This document shows positions 1 to 9,759 of a stretch of 64,000 nt of DNA, piece after piece; position 1 is the first letter of the stretch, and the number at the start of each line of letters is the position of its first letter. Position numbers and translations under genes: made by a program. The notes beneath the pieces were generated by a model. It saw only the letters and a program-made list of their open reading frames with translations. It ran no database searches and was not told the origin of the DNA. Source of the stretch: Bifidobacterium breve (GTDB lineage Bacteria; Actinomycetota; Thermoleophilia; Solirubrobacterales; Solirubrobacteraceae); NCBI GenBank assembly GCA_945889475.1, contig CAMDBT010000002.1:62001-126000 (forward strand), given 5' to 3'.

Positions 1-1
1 C

Positions 2-103
2 GGGCTACCGCTCGACGAAGCGAAAGAGCGTCTACACGAGGCATTCCCGGGGGTTGACGCCGACGCGGTGCTGCGCGCGGTAGGCGCAACTCCAAGCCCT
101 TGA
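2..103 (+). CDS. C-terminal fragment of an unidentified protein
   Basis: The window opens inside a reading frame that runs from base 2 to a TGA at 101-103 and encodes about 33 residues (GLPLDEAKERLHEAFPG...). The composition and the absence of stops suit the tail of a real gene, and the next gene begins 16 bases later on the same strand. The fragment is too short to assign to a family. The 5' part lies outside the window. Confidence 0.5.
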   Translation, partial: GLPLDEAKERLHEAFPGVDADAVLRAVGATPSP

Positions 104-119
104 TTGCGTTGTAGCTGCT

Positions 120-1250
120 GTGGGTCGCTTCACAACACTGCTTGTCGTCGCCGCCGCGGCAGTTCTCGCGGCCGCGCCGGCGCAGGCCGCTTCGCTCTCG
201 CCGTCGTTCTTTGGCGTGATGGCGAACGGCCCGCTCGACGCGCCGGGGGTCGACCTCGTCAAGGAAGGCGCCGCGATGAAAGCCGCCGGCGTCGGCTCGA
301 TTCGGCTGCCGGTGCAGTGGCCCCTGCTGCAGCCGTACGCAAGCTTCGACCAAGCGCCGCCAGATGCTCGCGCCAATTACACCGATGTTGGTGGAATCCC
401 GACCGACTTCTCAAAGACCGACGCGCAGATCGCCGCCGCCGCTCGCAACAAGATTGAGGTGACGGCCTTGGTGCTGCGCGCGCCGGCGTGGGCGGCGCTC
501 GATCCAGCCGGTCTCTTTTCGCCGCCGCGCAACCCTGCCACATACGGGCGCTTCCTGACGACGCTGATCCGACGTTATGGGCCGAAGGGGAGCTTCTGGG
601 CCGCCAATCGGTCGCTGCCGAAGAGGCCGCTCCGCGCCTTCCAGATCTGGAATGAGCCAAGCCTTTCGCGTTACTTCGCGGTCAAGTCTTGGGCGCCCGC
701 CTACGCCAAGCTGCTGCGCGCCTCGTACAAGGCTGTGAAGGCCGCCGACTCCGGCGCGACTGTTGTAACGGCCGGTCTTCCCAACTTCTCCTGGCGTGAT
801 TATTCGACCCTGTTCAAAGCCGGGATGCGTTCCAGCGGCTACTTCGACGCCGTCGCCGTCCACCCGTTCACCGGAACCGCCAATGGAAGCGTCAAGATCC
901 TCAGCTTCGTCCGCGCGGTGCTCGACGCAAACGGCGCGCGCAAGGCGCCGCTCTGGGTTACCGAGATCGCCTGGCCATCTGGCCGCGGGAAAGCCGACGC
1001 CAATCAGAGCTGGCTCACGACTGAGGCCGGTCAAGCAACGAAGGTTGATCAGGTTTACCGGGCCTACGCGAAGAGCGCCAAACGGCTGAAGCTCAGGCGC
1101 GCCTACTGGTACAACTGGGTCAGTAGCGACAGTGGCAACCAGGACGCTTTCGAATATGCCGGACTGCGGCGCGTCGCTGCCGACGGCAGCTTTGTTGACA
1201 AGCCTGCGCTAGCGGCCTATCGCAAAGTCGCGCGCGCACTCACGCGCTGA
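120..1250 (+). CDS. Secreted clan GH-A-like glycoside hydrolase
   Basis: This is a 376-residue protein with a clear Sec signal peptide ([23 protein letters not shown]), so it is probably exported. The rest reads as a single TIM-barrel glycosidase. IWNEPS near residue 179 is the usual acid/base NEP motif, and VTEIAWPS near residue 280 looks like the nucleophile Glu strand of GH39/GH5-type enzymes. The substrate cannot be told from sequence; cell-wall or surface glycan remodelling would fit the neighbouring glycan genes, but that is inference. The start is GTG at 120. No clear Shine-Dalgarno sequence is seen. It is followed 56 bases later by uvrA, which has its own promoter-like hexamer. Confidence 0.8.
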   Translation: MGRFTTLLVVAAAAVLAAAPAQAASLSPSFFGVMANGPLDAPGVDLVKEGAAMKAAGVGSIRLPVQWPLLQPYASFDQAPPDARANYTDVGGIPTDFSKTDAQIAAAARNKIEVTALVLRAPAWAALDPAGLFSPPRNPATYGRFLTTLIRRYGPKGSFWAANRSLPKRPLRAFQIWNEPSLSRYFAVKSWAPAYAKLLRASYKAVKAADSGATVVTAGLPNFSWRDYSTLFKAGMRSSGYFDAVAVHPFTGTANGSVKILSFVRAVLDANGARKAPLWVTEIAWPSGRGKADANQSWLTTEAGQATKVDQVYRAYAKSAKRLKLRRAYWYNWVSSDSGNQDAFEYAGLRRVAADGSFVDKPALAAYRKVARALTR

Positions 1251-1293
1251 GCGGACCGACGCGCCACGCGACACCGCGGCGGCTGGCGGCCAA

Positions 1294-1299
1294 TAGACT
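1294..1299 (+). promoter_or_regulatory. Putative leaderless -10 of uvrA (TAGACT)
   Basis: TAGACT lies 7 bases before the ATG at 1307. There is no Shine-Dalgarno sequence between it and the start codon, which suggests that transcription starts at the ATG itself. It is one of about 18 such sites in the window. Confidence 0.5.
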
Positions 1300-1306
1300 C
1301 GCGGTG

Positions 1307-4228
1307 ATGGCTTCGACCAATTCAATCGTCGTTTCCGGCGCCCGCGAGCACAATCTGAAAGAGATCTCGCTGGAGCTGCCACGAGACTCGTTGATCGTCA
1401 TCACAGGGCTGTCCGGATCGGGGAAATCTTCGCTCGCCTTCGACACGATCTACGCCGAAGGGCAGCGCCGATACGTCGAGTCGCTCAGCGCTTACGCGCG
1501 CCAGTTCCTCGGTCAGATGGACAAGCCAGACGTTGATTCGATTGAAGGGCTTTCGCCAGCGATCTCGATCGACCAGAAGACGACCTCGCGCAACCCGCGC
1601 TCAACGGTCGGCACGGTCACCGAGGTCTACGACTACCTGCGCCTGCTGTGGGCGCGAGTGGGCCATCCCCATTGCTACAAGTGCGGCGCCCCGATCGCCG
1701 GTCAATCGGCCGACCAGATCATCGACCAGGTGACCGAGCTGGCGGCGGGGACGCGGCTGATTGTGATGGCGCCGCTGATCCGTGATCGCAAGGGCGAGTA
1801 CGGCAAGCTCTTCGAAGGGCTCCGTGCCGACGGCTACGCGCGCGTGAAGGTTGATGGCGAGCTACGGATGCTCGACGAGGAGATCGAGCTCGACCGCAAG
1901 TTCAAGCATTCGATCTCAGTCGTGATTGACCGGCTCGTGATCCGCGACGGCGTCCGCAAGCGGCTAGCCGATTCGATTGAAACTGCAATCGCGCTGGCTG
2001 GCGGCATCGTTGAGGTCGAAACAGCTCCCGAGCAGGGCGAAGGCGAGCTGCTGACCTTCTCGGAGAGTTTTGCATGCCTCAAGTGCGGCGTCTCGATGCC
2101 CGAGCTTGAGCCGCGGATCTTCTCCTTCAACTCGCCGCACGGTGCCTGCGAGCGCTGCACGGGCCTCGGCTCGCAGATGGAGATCGATGCCGAGCTAATC
2201 GTCCCCGACCCGTCTCGTTCGATTGACGAGGGCGCCCTTGCCCCATGGGCGGCCAGCAGCTCGAACTACTACCAGCAGATTACGCAGGCCCTCGCAGCGG
2301 AGTACGACGTCGACGTAACCGTTCCATGGAAGTCACTTGCGAAGGCCGAGCGCGACTACTTCCTGCTCGGGACCGGGACTAGGGCGGTCGAGGTTAGCTA
2401 CCGCAACCGTTACGGCCGTACACGCGTCTACTCAACGCGGTTCGAGGGAATCATTCCGAACCTTGAACGCCGCTACCGAGAGACCGACTCGGAAGCAATG
2501 CGCGAACGGATTGAAGAGTTCATGGCGGTCGCCGCCTGTCCGGCCTGTGAAGGCTCAAGGCTGCGACCCGAGTCGCGTGCGGTGCTCGTCGGGGGGATCG
2601 CGATCAACCAGTTCACGGCGCTCACCGTGCGACGCGCCTTGAAGTGGGTTGAGGCCGTTGAGCTCTCCGAGACGGAGGCTCACATCGCGCGCCTGATCAT
2701 GCGTGAGATCTCCGAGCGGCTCAGCTTCCTTGAGAACGTTGGGATCGGCTACTTATCTCTCGACCGGGCAGCTTCGACGCTTTCAGGCGGCGAAGCGCAA
2801 AGGATCCGCCTAGCGACGCAGATCGGCTCAGCCTTGGTCGGGGTGCTCTACGTGCTCGACGAGCCGTCAATCGGCCTCCATCAGCGCGACAACGGCAAGC
2901 TGATCAAGACGCTAGAGAACCTGCGCGATCTGGGCAACACGGTGTTGGTCGTTGAACACGACGAGCAGACGATGCGTGCCGCAGACTGGCTCGTTGACCT
3001 AGGCCCCGGCGCCGGCGAGCACGGCGGCCAGATCGTCGCCGAAGGAACCGCTGCGACGGTCGAGAAGAACCGGCGCTCGCTGACCGGCCAGTTCCTCGCT
3101 GGAACGGCGAAGATTGAGGTACCTAGTACGCGCCGCGAGCCGAGCGGCGTGGTCGAAGTCATTGGGGCCCGCCAGCACAACCTGCGTGGGATCGACGTTC
3201 CGTTCCCGCTCGGCGTCTTCACGGTCGTTACCGGCGTCTCCGGGTCAGGCAAGTCGACGCTCGTCAACGAGGTGCTTTTCAAGTCGATTGCCGGCCGACT
3301 CCACCGTGCACGCCAACGGCCGGGTGCGCACGAGCAGGTGCTTGGGCTAGAGCAGCTCGACAAGATCATCCAGGTCGATCAGTCACCGATCGGCCGCACG
3401 CCACGCTCCAATCCGGCCACCTACACCGGCCTCTTCGACGTGATCCGAGACCTTTTCTCAAAGACGCCGGAGGCGCGCGCCCGTGGCTACAAGCCGGGCC
3501 GCTTCTCGTTCAACGTCAAGGGCGGCCGCTGCGAAGTTTGCCGCGGCGATGGGCAGATCAAGATTGAGATGCACTTCCTTCCCGACGTTTACGTTCCCTG
3601 CGAGCAATGTCACGGCAAGCGCTACAACAAGGAGACGCTCGAGGTTCGCTTCAAGGGACGGACGATCGCCGACGTGCTTGACATGTCGGTTGAGCAGGCG
3701 CTGGAGTTCTTCGTTCACATCCCGAAGGTGCACCGTCGTCTGCAGACGCTGAGCGACGTTGGCCTCGGTTACCTGCGCCTCGGGCAGCCAGCCACGACGC
3801 TCTCCGGTGGCGAGGCGCAGCGCGTCAAGCTGGCAACCGAGTTGTCGAAGATCGCTACCGGCAAGACGCTCTACATCCTCGACGAGCCGACCACCGGGCT
3901 TCACTTCGCCGACGTCCAGCGGCTGCTCGAGGTGCTCCACCGTCTCGTCGACTCAGGCAACTCGGTCGTCGTGATCGAACACAACCTCGATGTGATCAAG
4001 ACAGCGGACCGAATCATCGACATGGGCCCTGAAGGCGGCGACGAAGGCGGCATCGTTGTCGCCGAGGGGACTCCCGAGCAGGTCGCTGGCACGCTCGGCT
4101 CGCACACCGGCAAGTTTCTCGCCGAGCTGGTAACCGCGACGAAGCCGGCGGCGAAGGCCAAGCCGAGAGCGAACGGCGCTGCGCCGAGGCGTAAAGCCGG
4201 CGGGCGGCCGGCGAAGGCCGCGGCGTAG
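1307..4228 (+). CDS. uvrA: Excinuclease ABC subunit A (UvrA)
   Basis: UvrA is the damage-recognition ATPase of nucleotide excision repair; it loads UvrB at lesions. The 973-residue protein has both ABC modules: Walker [10 protein letters not shown] near residue 35 and GVSGSGKST near 645, two LSGGEAQR signatures, and Walker B/switch regions DEPSIGLH and DEPTTGLH. Cysteine zinc modules are visible (CYKCG; CLKCG...[12 protein letters not shown]...CEQCHGKR). The C-terminus carries a basic, Ala/Pro/Lys-rich tail of about 30 residues that is not part of the core fold. The ORF track starts at a GTG (1304), but the ATG at 1307 has the better spacing from the upstream TAGACT. uvrB and uvrC are not in the window. 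Confidence 0.98.
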   Translation: MASTNSIVVSGAREHNLKEISLELPRDSLIVITGLSGSGKSSLAFDTIYAEGQRRYVESLSAYARQFLGQMDKPDVDSIEGLSPAISIDQKTTSRNPRSTVGTVTEVYDYLRLLWARVGHPHCYKCGAPIAGQSADQIIDQVTELAAGTRLIVMAPLIRDRKGEYGKLFEGLRADGYARVKVDGELRMLDEEIELDRKFKHSISVVIDRLVIRDGVRKRLADSIETAIALAGGIVEVETAPEQGEGELLTFSESFACLKCGVSMPELEPRIFSFNSPHGACERCTGLGSQMEIDAELIVPDPSRSIDEGALAPWAASSSNYYQQITQALAAEYDVDVTVPWKSLAKAERDYFLLGTGTRAVEVSYRNRYGRTRVYSTRFEGIIPNLERRYRETDSEAMRERIEEFMAVAACPACEGSRLRPESRAVLVGGIAINQFTALTVRRALKWVEAVELSETEAHIARLIMREISERLSFLENVGIGYLSLDRAASTLSGGEAQRIRLATQIGSALVGVLYVLDEPSIGLHQRDNGKLIKTLENLRDLGNTVLVVEHDEQTMRAADWLVDLGPGAGEHGGQIVAEGTAATVEKNRRSLTGQFLAGTAKIEVPSTRREPSGVVEVIGARQHNLRGIDVPFPLGVFTVVTGVSGSGKSTLVNEVLFKSIAGRLHRARQRPGAHEQVLGLEQLDKIIQVDQSPIGRTPRSNPATYTGLFDVIRDLFSKTPEARARGYKPGRFSFNVKGGRCEVCRGDGQIKIEMHFLPDVYVPCEQCHGKRYNKETLEVRFKGRTIADVLDMSVEQALEFFVHIPKVHRRLQTLSDVGLGYLRLGQPATTLSGGEAQRVKLATELSKIATGKTLYILDEPTTGLHFADVQRLLEVLHRLVDSGNSVVVIEHNLDVIKTADRIIDMGPEGGDEGGIVVAEGTPEQVAGTLGSHTGKFLAELVTATKPAAKAKPRANGAAPRRKAGGRPAKAAA

Positions 4229-4237
4229 GGCGGGGCG

Positions 4238-4843
4238 ATGGAGGAAACGAAGCTGACAGCCGAGCTGGCGCGCCTCTGGGCAGTCAAGTGGCGCTGGTAC
4301 GAGCGCGACTCGCTCCCCTGGCGCCGTTTTCTGATCCACCGCGAGATGGCCAAGCGTGGCGCCTTTGCGCGCTGGCCGCTGCAGGGAGAGCCGCTCGAGA
4401 TGTTCCGTCAAGGCAGGCTTGAGGTGGGCGAAGGAACGCTCTTTGAGCCAGGCGTCTGGCTGACTGCTGGCGACGCGGGCCGAATCACGATCGGCAACGG
4501 CGTCTTCCTCAACCAGGTCGTGATGGTGGCGGCGGTTGAGTCGGTGACAATCGGCGACCACTGCATGGTCGCCAACGGCTGCGTGATCACCGACGGCGAC
4601 CACCGTTTCGACCACCCAACCACACCGATCACGCACCAGGGCTTCAGGCACAAGGGCGCGACGGTGATCGGAGAGAACGTCTGGCTAGGAGCCAACTCGG
4701 TCGTGACCGGTGGCGTCACGATCGGCGCCCGCTCGGTGATCGGCGCGGGGAGCGTCGTTACCAGCGACATCCCGGCCGGCGTCATCGCTGCCGGCGCACC
4801 GGCGCGGGTGCTGCGGGAGATCCAGTTTGCTAGCGCCAACTGA
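4238..4843 (+). CDS. Hexapeptide-repeat (left-handed beta-helix) acetyltransferase
   Basis: The protein has 201 residues. After about 60 residues without repeats it shows imperfect hexapeptide repeats (ITIGNGVFLNQV, VTIGDHCMVANGC, ATVIGENVWLGANS, VTIGARSVIGAGS), the left-handed beta-helix of the maltose/galactoside O-acetyltransferase (Maa/LacA) group. The catalytic-type His is present in DGDHRFDH, and the usual closing motif VIAAGAPARVLRE is near the end. It would transfer an acetyl or similar acyl group from CoA to a sugar or related acceptor; the acceptor is unknown. It starts 9 bases after uvrA and is probably co-transcribed with it. It converges with panB, leaving 6 bases between stop codons. 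Confidence 0.85.
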   Translation: MEETKLTAELARLWAVKWRWYERDSLPWRRFLIHREMAKRGAFARWPLQGEPLEMFRQGRLEVGEGTLFEPGVWLTAGDAGRITIGNGVFLNQVVMVAAVESVTIGDHCMVANGCVITDGDHRFDHPTTPITHQGFRHKGATVIGENVWLGANSVVTGGVTIGARSVIGAGSVVTSDIPAGVIAAGAPARVLREIQFASAN

Positions 4844-4859
4844 CGAGCATTAGCGCTCG
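4844..4859. terminator. Small hairpin between convergent genes
   Basis: CGAGC and GCTCG form a 5-bp stem with a 6-base loop, spanning the end of the acetyltransferase gene and the stop of panB. There is no U-tract, so any terminator role is weak. Confidence 0.2.
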
Positions 4860-5737
4860 CTGCGGAAGGCGGTCAGCTGGTCGTAATCAATCGAGTAGCC
4901 GTGCTCAGGGCCAGGGAACGAACGGTCGCGTACATCCTCGGCAAAGGCGCTAACGCCGTCAACCATCTCGTCAAGGATGTTGGCGTAGCGCTTGACGAAA
5001 CGCGCCCCTAGCCCTTCGCGGATGCCGAGCAGATCGTGGAAGACGAGGACCTGGCCGTCGACGCCGCCGCCAGCGCCAATGCCGATCACCGGAACCGAAA
5101 TCCGCGGCATAATCTCGGCCGCCAGCTCCGATGGGATTGCCTCGAAGACGATCGAGAAGCAGCCCGCCTCTTGCAGCGCAATCGCCTGATCACGGATCAG
5201 CAGCGCCTGCGCGGCGGTCTTCCCTTGCGCGCGGTAGCCACCTAGCGCCGTTGACGTCTGCGGCGTCAACCCAACGTGGCCCATCACCGGGATACCGGCG
5301 TTGCTGATCGCGCTGGCGCGGGCAACCGACGTTGGCCCCCCGCCTTCGAGCTTGACCGCTGCGCAGCCAGCTTCCTTCACAAATCGCAGCGCTGTCGTCA
5401 CCGCCTGCTCGTCGCTTACCTCGTAGGAGCCGAAGGGGAGATCACCAATCAGGAACGGTGAATGGAGGCCGCGGCGCGCGGCCTTGGCGAGCATCAGGAT
5501 CTCGTCGAGCTCGACCGGGACGGTTGAGTCGTAGCCGAGCACTGTCATCGCGCCGGAGTCGCCGACGAGGACCACATCAACGCCGGCCTTCTCTGCTGCC
5601 AAGGCGCTTGGGTAGTCGTAGGCGGTGACCATCACGATCGGCTCACCGAGCCGCTTCATTTCGACCAGGCGCGGAAGCGTCATAGGTAGGCGCGAGGCGT
5701 CGGCCGGGATTTCGATTCGGTTTGGCATCGTTGACAT
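4850..5737 (-). CDS. panB: 3-methyl-2-oxobutanoate hydroxymethyltransferase (PanB)
   Basis: PanB transfers the one-carbon unit of 5,10-methylene-THF to 2-oxoisovalerate to make ketopantoate, the first step of pantothenate synthesis. The 295-residue protein shows the family's metal and substrate motifs: VGDSGAMTVLGYDST, a KLEGG strand, MGHVGLTPQ, FEAIPSEL with the catalytic-region Glu, and IGIGAGGGVDGQVLVFHD. It is about 30 residues longer than the E. coli enzyme, mostly at the ends. It lies 26 bases downstream of panC on the same strand and has a good Shine-Dalgarno sequence. panD and a ketopantoate reductase gene are not nearby. Confidence 0.96.
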   Translation of the reverse strand: MSTMPNRIEIPADASRLPMTLPRLVEMKRLGEPIVMVTAYDYPSALAAEKAGVDVVLVGDSGAMTVLGYDSTVPVELDEILMLAKAARRGLHSPFLIGDLPFGSYEVSDEQAVTTALRFVKEAGCAAVKLEGGGPTSVARASAISNAGIPVMGHVGLTPQTSTALGGYRAQGKTAAQALLIRDQAIALQEAGCFSIVFEAIPSELAAEIMPRISVPVIGIGAGGGVDGQVLVFHDLLGIREGLGARFVKRYANILDEMVDGVSAFAEDVRDRSFPGPEHGYSIDYDQLTAFRSER

Positions 5738-5743
5738 CGGTTG

Positions 5744-5749
5744 CTCCTT
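5744..5749 (-). promoter_or_regulatory. Shine-Dalgarno sequence of panB
   Basis: AAGGAG on the minus strand lies 6 bases before the panB ATG. It contrasts with the first-in-unit genes of the window, most of which lack any Shine-Dalgarno sequence. Confidence 0.6.
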
Positions 5750-5763
5750 CTGGTCGGCGCCGC

Positions 5764-6657
5764 CTAACGGTTGGCGGTCGCCGCCTCTCGGTCGGTACAG
5801 ATGGTCAAGTTGTCGATCAGCCGAACCCCGTCGATCGTCGCGGCGCAGGCGATCAGCAAGGTGCCGCTCAGCTCTTGGGCTGGCTCGAGCGTGGTGGGGT
5901 CCGTGATCGCGAAGTACTCGGGAGTGATACCCGCCTCACGGAGGTGGTCAACGGCGACGGCAATAGCGGCCTCAGGCGAGGGAGTGCTGTGATCGCTTAT
6001 GGCATCGGCCGCGACCTGCAATGCGGCTGAGATCTCGAGTGCCTGCTCGCGCGCCGGCGTCGTCAACCGTGCGTTGCGGCTCGAGAACGCTAGCCCGTCC
6101 TCGTCGCGAACAGTTTCGGCCGTGACAATCTCAACTGGGATCCGGAGTTCGCCAACGATTTTGCGCACGACCAGCGCCTGTTGCGCGTCCTTGGCGCCGA
6201 AGTAAGCGACGTCCGGGGCAACAATATTCAGCAGGATTGTCACAACGGTCGCCATCCCGTCGAAGTGGCCTACGCCGCGCGCTTCACCTTCGAGCGTTTC
6301 AGTCAGTGGCCCGCGCACTTGGACGCCGGTCGCAAAGCCATCCGGGTAGATCTCTTCGACGCTCGGCGCAAAACAGATCGTCGCTCCTGCGGCGGCTGCG
6401 AGCTCAACGTCGCGCTGCTCGTCGCGCGGGTAACGCTCGAGATCGTCAGCGCGGTTGAACTGGGTCGGGTTGACGAAGATCGACACGACGACAACTTCAT
6501 GTTCGCTCGCGGCGCGCTCGATCAGCGCTCGATGGCCGGCGTGCAGCGCGCCCATCGTCGCGACGAACCCGACCGTCGCACCGCTGCATCGAAGCGCAGC
6601 GATCTCGCCCCTGATCTGAGGAACTGTTCGAATCGTTTGAACGATGCGTTCTGTCAT
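5764..6657 (-). CDS. panC: Pantothenate synthetase (PanC)
   Basis: PanC condenses pantoate and beta-alanine with ATP to give pantothenate. The 297-residue sequence carries the nucleotidyltransferase HIGH-type motif (ATMGALHAGHRALI), VSIFVNPTQF, YPRDEQRDVE, YFGAKDAQQALVVRK and the C-terminal DGLAFSSRNARL, all diagnostic. It starts at ATG 6657 and is transcribed before panB. The 141-base gap between it and the glycosyltransferase upstream has no gene and no obvious terminator. I could not find a convincing promoter in it. Confidence 0.96.
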   Translation of the reverse strand: MTERIVQTIRTVPQIRGEIAALRCSGATVGFVATMGALHAGHRALIERAASEHEVVVVSIFVNPTQFNRADDLERYPRDEQRDVELAAAAGATICFAPSVEEIYPDGFATGVQVRGPLTETLEGEARGVGHFDGMATVVTILLNIVAPDVAYFGAKDAQQALVVRKIVGELRIPVEIVTAETVRDEDGLAFSSRNARLTTPAREQALEISAALQVAADAISDHSTPSPEAAIAVAVDHLREAGITPEYFAITDPTTLEPAQELSGTLLIACAATIDGVRLIDNLTICTDREAATANR

Positions 6658-6798
6658 TTCGGTCCAGTTCCCGTCAGGGATACCGGTCGCGCATTAGGTC
6701 GTACTTCAGCTGCCAACTGCAATTGCCACTACACGGTCCGCGCCCGAGGGTTACGGCCAGTTGCTGAAAAGGTAGCAGTCCGCCCCGCGGTACTTGCT

Positions 6799-7950
6799 CT
6801 ACGAGTCGTTCTGCGCTGCTCCGATCGGCATCTGATCGCTCACGCCCGCGGATGTCTCACGTGCCCCCCGATCGGCCGCGGTCTTCAAAACGTCCAACGT
6901 TCTGCGGGCTGAAAGCGCCCAGCTGAGACTTTCGGCACGCGCACGCGCCTGAACGCTGATTCTCGTTCTCAGCGGCTCGTCGTCGACCAGTCGTTTGGCG
7001 GCAGCAACAAAATCACCGAGCGTCTCAGCATGGAGCCCAGTCTGGCCGTCGACGATCGACTCCTTTAGTCCGCCGACAGGGTGCGCGACCGTCGGGGTGC
7101 CGCTAGCCGCCGCCTCCAACGTCGCCGAAGACCATCCCTCTGCCGCCGATGCTGTGGCAGCAAGCCAGGAGCGGCTTAGTAGCGCCCGCTTTGCCTCGTC
7201 GTTGACGTGGCCGTGGAAGCGGACGCGGTCGTCCAGCCCCCGCGCGACGACCTCTGCCTTCAGATCGGGTCCGTGGTCGCCATCGCCGACCACATCAAGC
7301 GTCAGGCCGTCGACCGCGCTGACTACGTCGAACAGCGTCTCGACCCGCTTGTAGGCCTTCAGCCTGCCGAGGAAGACCATCGTTGGCTGGTCACTCTTGG
7401 CCCCAGGCTGAAAGAACTCGCTGTCGACGCCTGGGTAGACGACGTCGATTGCGGAGCTGGGAATCCTGTGCGTTCGAGCGACCTCATCCTTCGTTGCTTC
7501 GGAGACGACGAGGAAGTGCGAACGCCGGTAAAGCGAACGGAGCGGGATCGTCTCCAGCGCCTGCGCAGCTACTCGACCGAACTGTCCCATCTCGTCGACG
7601 TACATCGATTGGTGGACGTGGTGAATCAAAGAAACGCGCGGACCCTTCAGCCAAATTGGCGTCATCCAGCAGATTCCGTTGATGATCTCGAGCGTCACGT
7701 CAGCGCTGGGGACGCGACCGGCGAGGCCGCGAAGCAGCGTCCTCGGGAAGACACTGATGCGCGAGCCAACACGGTAGACCGTAAGGTTAGGTCGGCGTTC
7801 GACGGACGGCGCGCCGTCGAAGCCACCAGCGATCACGGTCACGCGATGCCCCCACCGAAGCCAATGGTCGATCTGGCCGGTCAAGTGGACACCGACTCCA
7901 CCGGAGTCAGGGTTTTCCCAGTCACGATCTGTGAGGATCGAAATGTGCAT
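6799..7950 (-). CDS. GT4 family glycosyltransferase
   Basis: This is a 383-residue GT-B fold glycosyltransferase. The N-terminal half begins MHISILTDRDWENPDSGGVGVH, a typical GT4 start with a Gly-rich acceptor loop. The C-terminal half holds the donor-binding EGWSSATLEAAASGTPTVAHP motif (E-x7-E) followed by GGLKESIVDGQTGL. It would add a sugar from a nucleotide donor in the cytoplasm or at the inner membrane face; donor and acceptor are not predictable. It is divergent from the heptose kinase gene and marks the left edge of the glycan region. Confidence 0.88.
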   Translation of the reverse strand: MHISILTDRDWENPDSGGVGVHLTGQIDHWLRWGHRVTVIAGGFDGAPSVERRPNLTVYRVGSRISVFPRTLLRGLAGRVPSADVTLEIINGICWMTPIWLKGPRVSLIHHVHQSMYVDEMGQFGRVAAQALETIPLRSLYRRSHFLVVSEATKDEVARTHRIPSSAIDVVYPGVDSEFFQPGAKSDQPTMVFLGRLKAYKRVETLFDVVSAVDGLTLDVVGDGDHGPDLKAEVVARGLDDRVRFHGHVNDEAKRALLSRSWLAATASAAEGWSSATLEAAASGTPTVAHPVGGLKESIVDGQTGLHAETLGDFVAAAKRLVDDEPLRTRISVQARARAESLSWALSARRTLDVLKTAADRGARETSAGVSDQMPIGAAQNDS

Positions 7951-7956
7951 TCGGAC

Positions 7957-7962
7957 AATTTA
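7957..7962 (-). promoter_or_regulatory. Putative leaderless -10 (TAAATT)
   Basis: TAAATT on the minus strand lies 6 bases before the GT4 start codon at 7950, with no Shine-Dalgarno sequence. It is divergent from the hddA promoter. Confidence 0.45.
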
Positions 7963-8067
7963 CGCGCTCGCGAGCGATATTGACGGTTGCTTACCAACGC
8001 GGGCTTGCAGGACGTTGGCAGGGTCAGCTTCGGCTGTCAACTTGCGGGTCGGAATCCTGCGGTGTTG

Positions 8068-8073
8068 TAGGTT
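8068..8073 (+). promoter_or_regulatory. Putative leaderless -10 of hddA (TAGGTT)
   Basis: TAGGTT lies 8 bases before the ATG at 8082 and supports that start over the TTG at 7980 given in the ORF track. Confidence 0.45.
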
Positions 8074-8081
8074 CTCGGCCG

Positions 8082-9149
8082 ATGAGGTCTCTCGCCAGAA
8101 GTCCTTCACCACTTGGGCGGCTGACCGATCGGTCCGGCAAGCAAGCATTCGCTAGGGCACCGATGAGGATCAGCTTCGCCGGCGGTGGCACCGACGTTGC
8201 GCCCTACCCGGAGCGCGAAGGAGGAGCAGTTCTGAGCGCTGCGATCAGGCGCTACGCCTATGCATCGGCGCGAATTCGAGAGGATGATCAGTTGGTGATT
8301 CGCAGCCTTGACCTAGGGCTGGTTGCAGCAGGGCGGATCGGCGAGCTCAGCGAGCTCGACCAACGGCTTCATCTGCTCAGCGGACCGGTTGGACGTTTGG
8401 CATCGGACGGGCGCGGCGTTGAGCTGCGCGTCCAGTCGCAGGCGCCGCCAGGGTCTGGACTCGGCGCCTCGTCGACGATTGTCGTCGCTGTGGTCGGCGC
8501 ATTGCTCGCCGCTTACGGGAGGAGTGCGTCGGCTCATCAAATAGCCCAAGCAGCGATCGAGATTGAACGCCAGGATCTCGGCCTGACCGGTGGCACCCAA
8601 GATCACTTCGCCGCGGCTTTCGGAGGTGTCAATTTCCTCGAGTTCAGCGGCGACGAAGTGACGGTTAACCAACTCAAGCTGCCGACGGCGACGATCGCAA
8701 CGCTGGAACACAACCTGCTGCTCTGTCATCTCGGAGCATCGCGCGAGTCGGCAACGATCATTGATGACCAGAGCGAGCGGTACCAGAGCCACGCTGGCAC
8801 AACCGCCGCGGCGCTTGATCGCCAGAAGGAGTTGGCGCAGGAGATGAAGAAGATCCTGCTCGCTGGTCAGTTGGACGAGTTTGGCTGCCTGCTCAACGAG
8901 TCCTGGATTTCGAAGCAGCAGCTCTCCCCATTGATCTCGACTGAGGCTGCCGTGCAGGCCCACCGAACGGCACTCGATGCCGGTGCGCTTGGAGGGAAGA
9001 TCACGGGTGCCGGTGGCGGCGGATACATGCTGTTCTACGCTCCGTTCGATTGTCGTTTCGAGGTTGCCCAGGCACTCCGTGATGACAGCTTTGATGTGCT
9101 GGACGTCTCATTCGACGAGATCGGTATGGAGTCTTGGACCGATGAGTGA
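8082..9149 (+). CDS. hddA: D-glycero-alpha-D-manno-heptose 7-phosphate kinase-like GHMP kinase
   Basis: GHMP-family sugar kinase of about 355 residues. It has the N-terminal RAPMRISFAGGGTDVAPY motif of HddA-type kinases, the GHMP ATP loop PPGSGLGASSTIVVAVVGAL, GGTQDHFAAAFGG and the C-terminal KITGAGGGGYML motif. HddA phosphorylates C1 of heptose 7-phosphate in the GDP-heptose route. The next two genes encode the matching isomerase and phosphatase, which makes the assignment firm. The ORF track begins at TTG 7980, but the RAPMRIS motif and the promoter hexamer favour ATG 8082. It overlaps gmhA by 8 bases. Confidence 0.88.
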   Translation: MRSLARSPSPLGRLTDRSGKQAFARAPMRISFAGGGTDVAPYPEREGGAVLSAAIRRYAYASARIREDDQLVIRSLDLGLVAAGRIGELSELDQRLHLLSGPVGRLASDGRGVELRVQSQAPPGSGLGASSTIVVAVVGALLAAYGRSASAHQIAQAAIEIERQDLGLTGGTQDHFAAAFGGVNFLEFSGDEVTVNQLKLPTATIATLEHNLLLCHLGASRESATIIDDQSERYQSHAGTTAAALDRQKELAQEMKKILLAGQLDEFGCLLNESWISKQQLSPLISTEAAVQAHRTALDAGALGGKITGAGGGGYMLFYAPFDCRFEVAQALRDDSFDVLDVSFDEIGMESWTDE

Positions 9150-9759
9150 GCTAGCTGGCGGGCCGGATGGTTCGTCCCGCGACGCCGCTACGGCGGTAAC
9201 ACATCGCCGCGTCATTCATGACGAGCTGCTGGCGAGCCTTGCTAGCCCTGAAGCCGCCGCGGCGATCGAACGATCGGCGGCATTGATTGCGCAGAGCCTC
9301 GCGCGAGGAGGGAAGGCGATCTTCTTCGGTAATGGTGGCAGCGCCGCTGACGCTGAACACATCGCCGCTGAGCTGGTTGGGCGCTACCGCGCCGATCGGC
9401 GACCACTGGCAGCGATGTCGCTTGGCGCTAATGCTGCGGTTGCTTCGGCTTTGGCCAATGACTTCGGTTACGAGCAGGCGTTCGCGCGTGAACTAGACGC
9501 TCTGGCGAGCCCTGATGATGTGGCAATTGCGATTACAACTAGTGGCCGCTCCGCGAACATCCTCGCCGCGCTCCAGTTGGCGCGATCAAAAGGGGTCTCG
9601 ACGGTGGCAATAACCGGCCTCGGCCACCAGCTCGATCAGTTGGCCGACTCGCTAGTCGTGGTTGAATCGTCGGTGGTGGCGCTGATCCAAGAGATCCATG
9701 CTGTTGTTGGCCACGTGATCTGCGAGCTAGTTGAGGCGGAGATGGGCTTCGCCGCGTGA
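9142..9759 (+). CDS. gmhA: Phosphoheptose isomerase (GmhA)
   Basis: SIS-domain protein of 205 residues that converts sedoheptulose 7-phosphate into glycero-manno-heptose 7-phosphate. GNGGSAADAEHIAAELVGRY is the GmhA substrate-binding signature, TTSGRSANILAAL is the second SIS phosphate loop, and the C-terminal EIHAVVGHVICELVE carries the catalytic/zinc-region His residues. The ORF track begins at 8977, well inside hddA; the ATG at 9142, overlapping the hddA stop, gives the normal length. The order hddA-gmhA-gmhB with overlaps implies one translationally coupled operon. Confidence 0.93.
   Translation: MSELAGGPDGSSRDAATAVTHRRVIHDELLASLASPEAAAAIERSAALIAQSLARGGKAIFFGNGGSAADAEHIAAELVGRYRADRRPLAAMSLGANAAVASALANDFGYEQAFARELDALASPDDVAIAITTSGRSANILAALQLARSKGVSTVAITGLGHQLDQLADSLVVVESSVVALIQEIHAVVGHVICELVEAEMGFAA

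Noticed and set aside
3953-4651. 232-residue minus-strand ORF across the uvrA end
   Set aside because: It is antisense to uvrA and the acetyltransferase gene and has no domain or promoter-like hexamer.
6658-6798. Hidden small gene or promoter in the panC upstream gap
   Set aside because: No ORF with coding-like composition and no convincing -10/-35 pair could be supported there.
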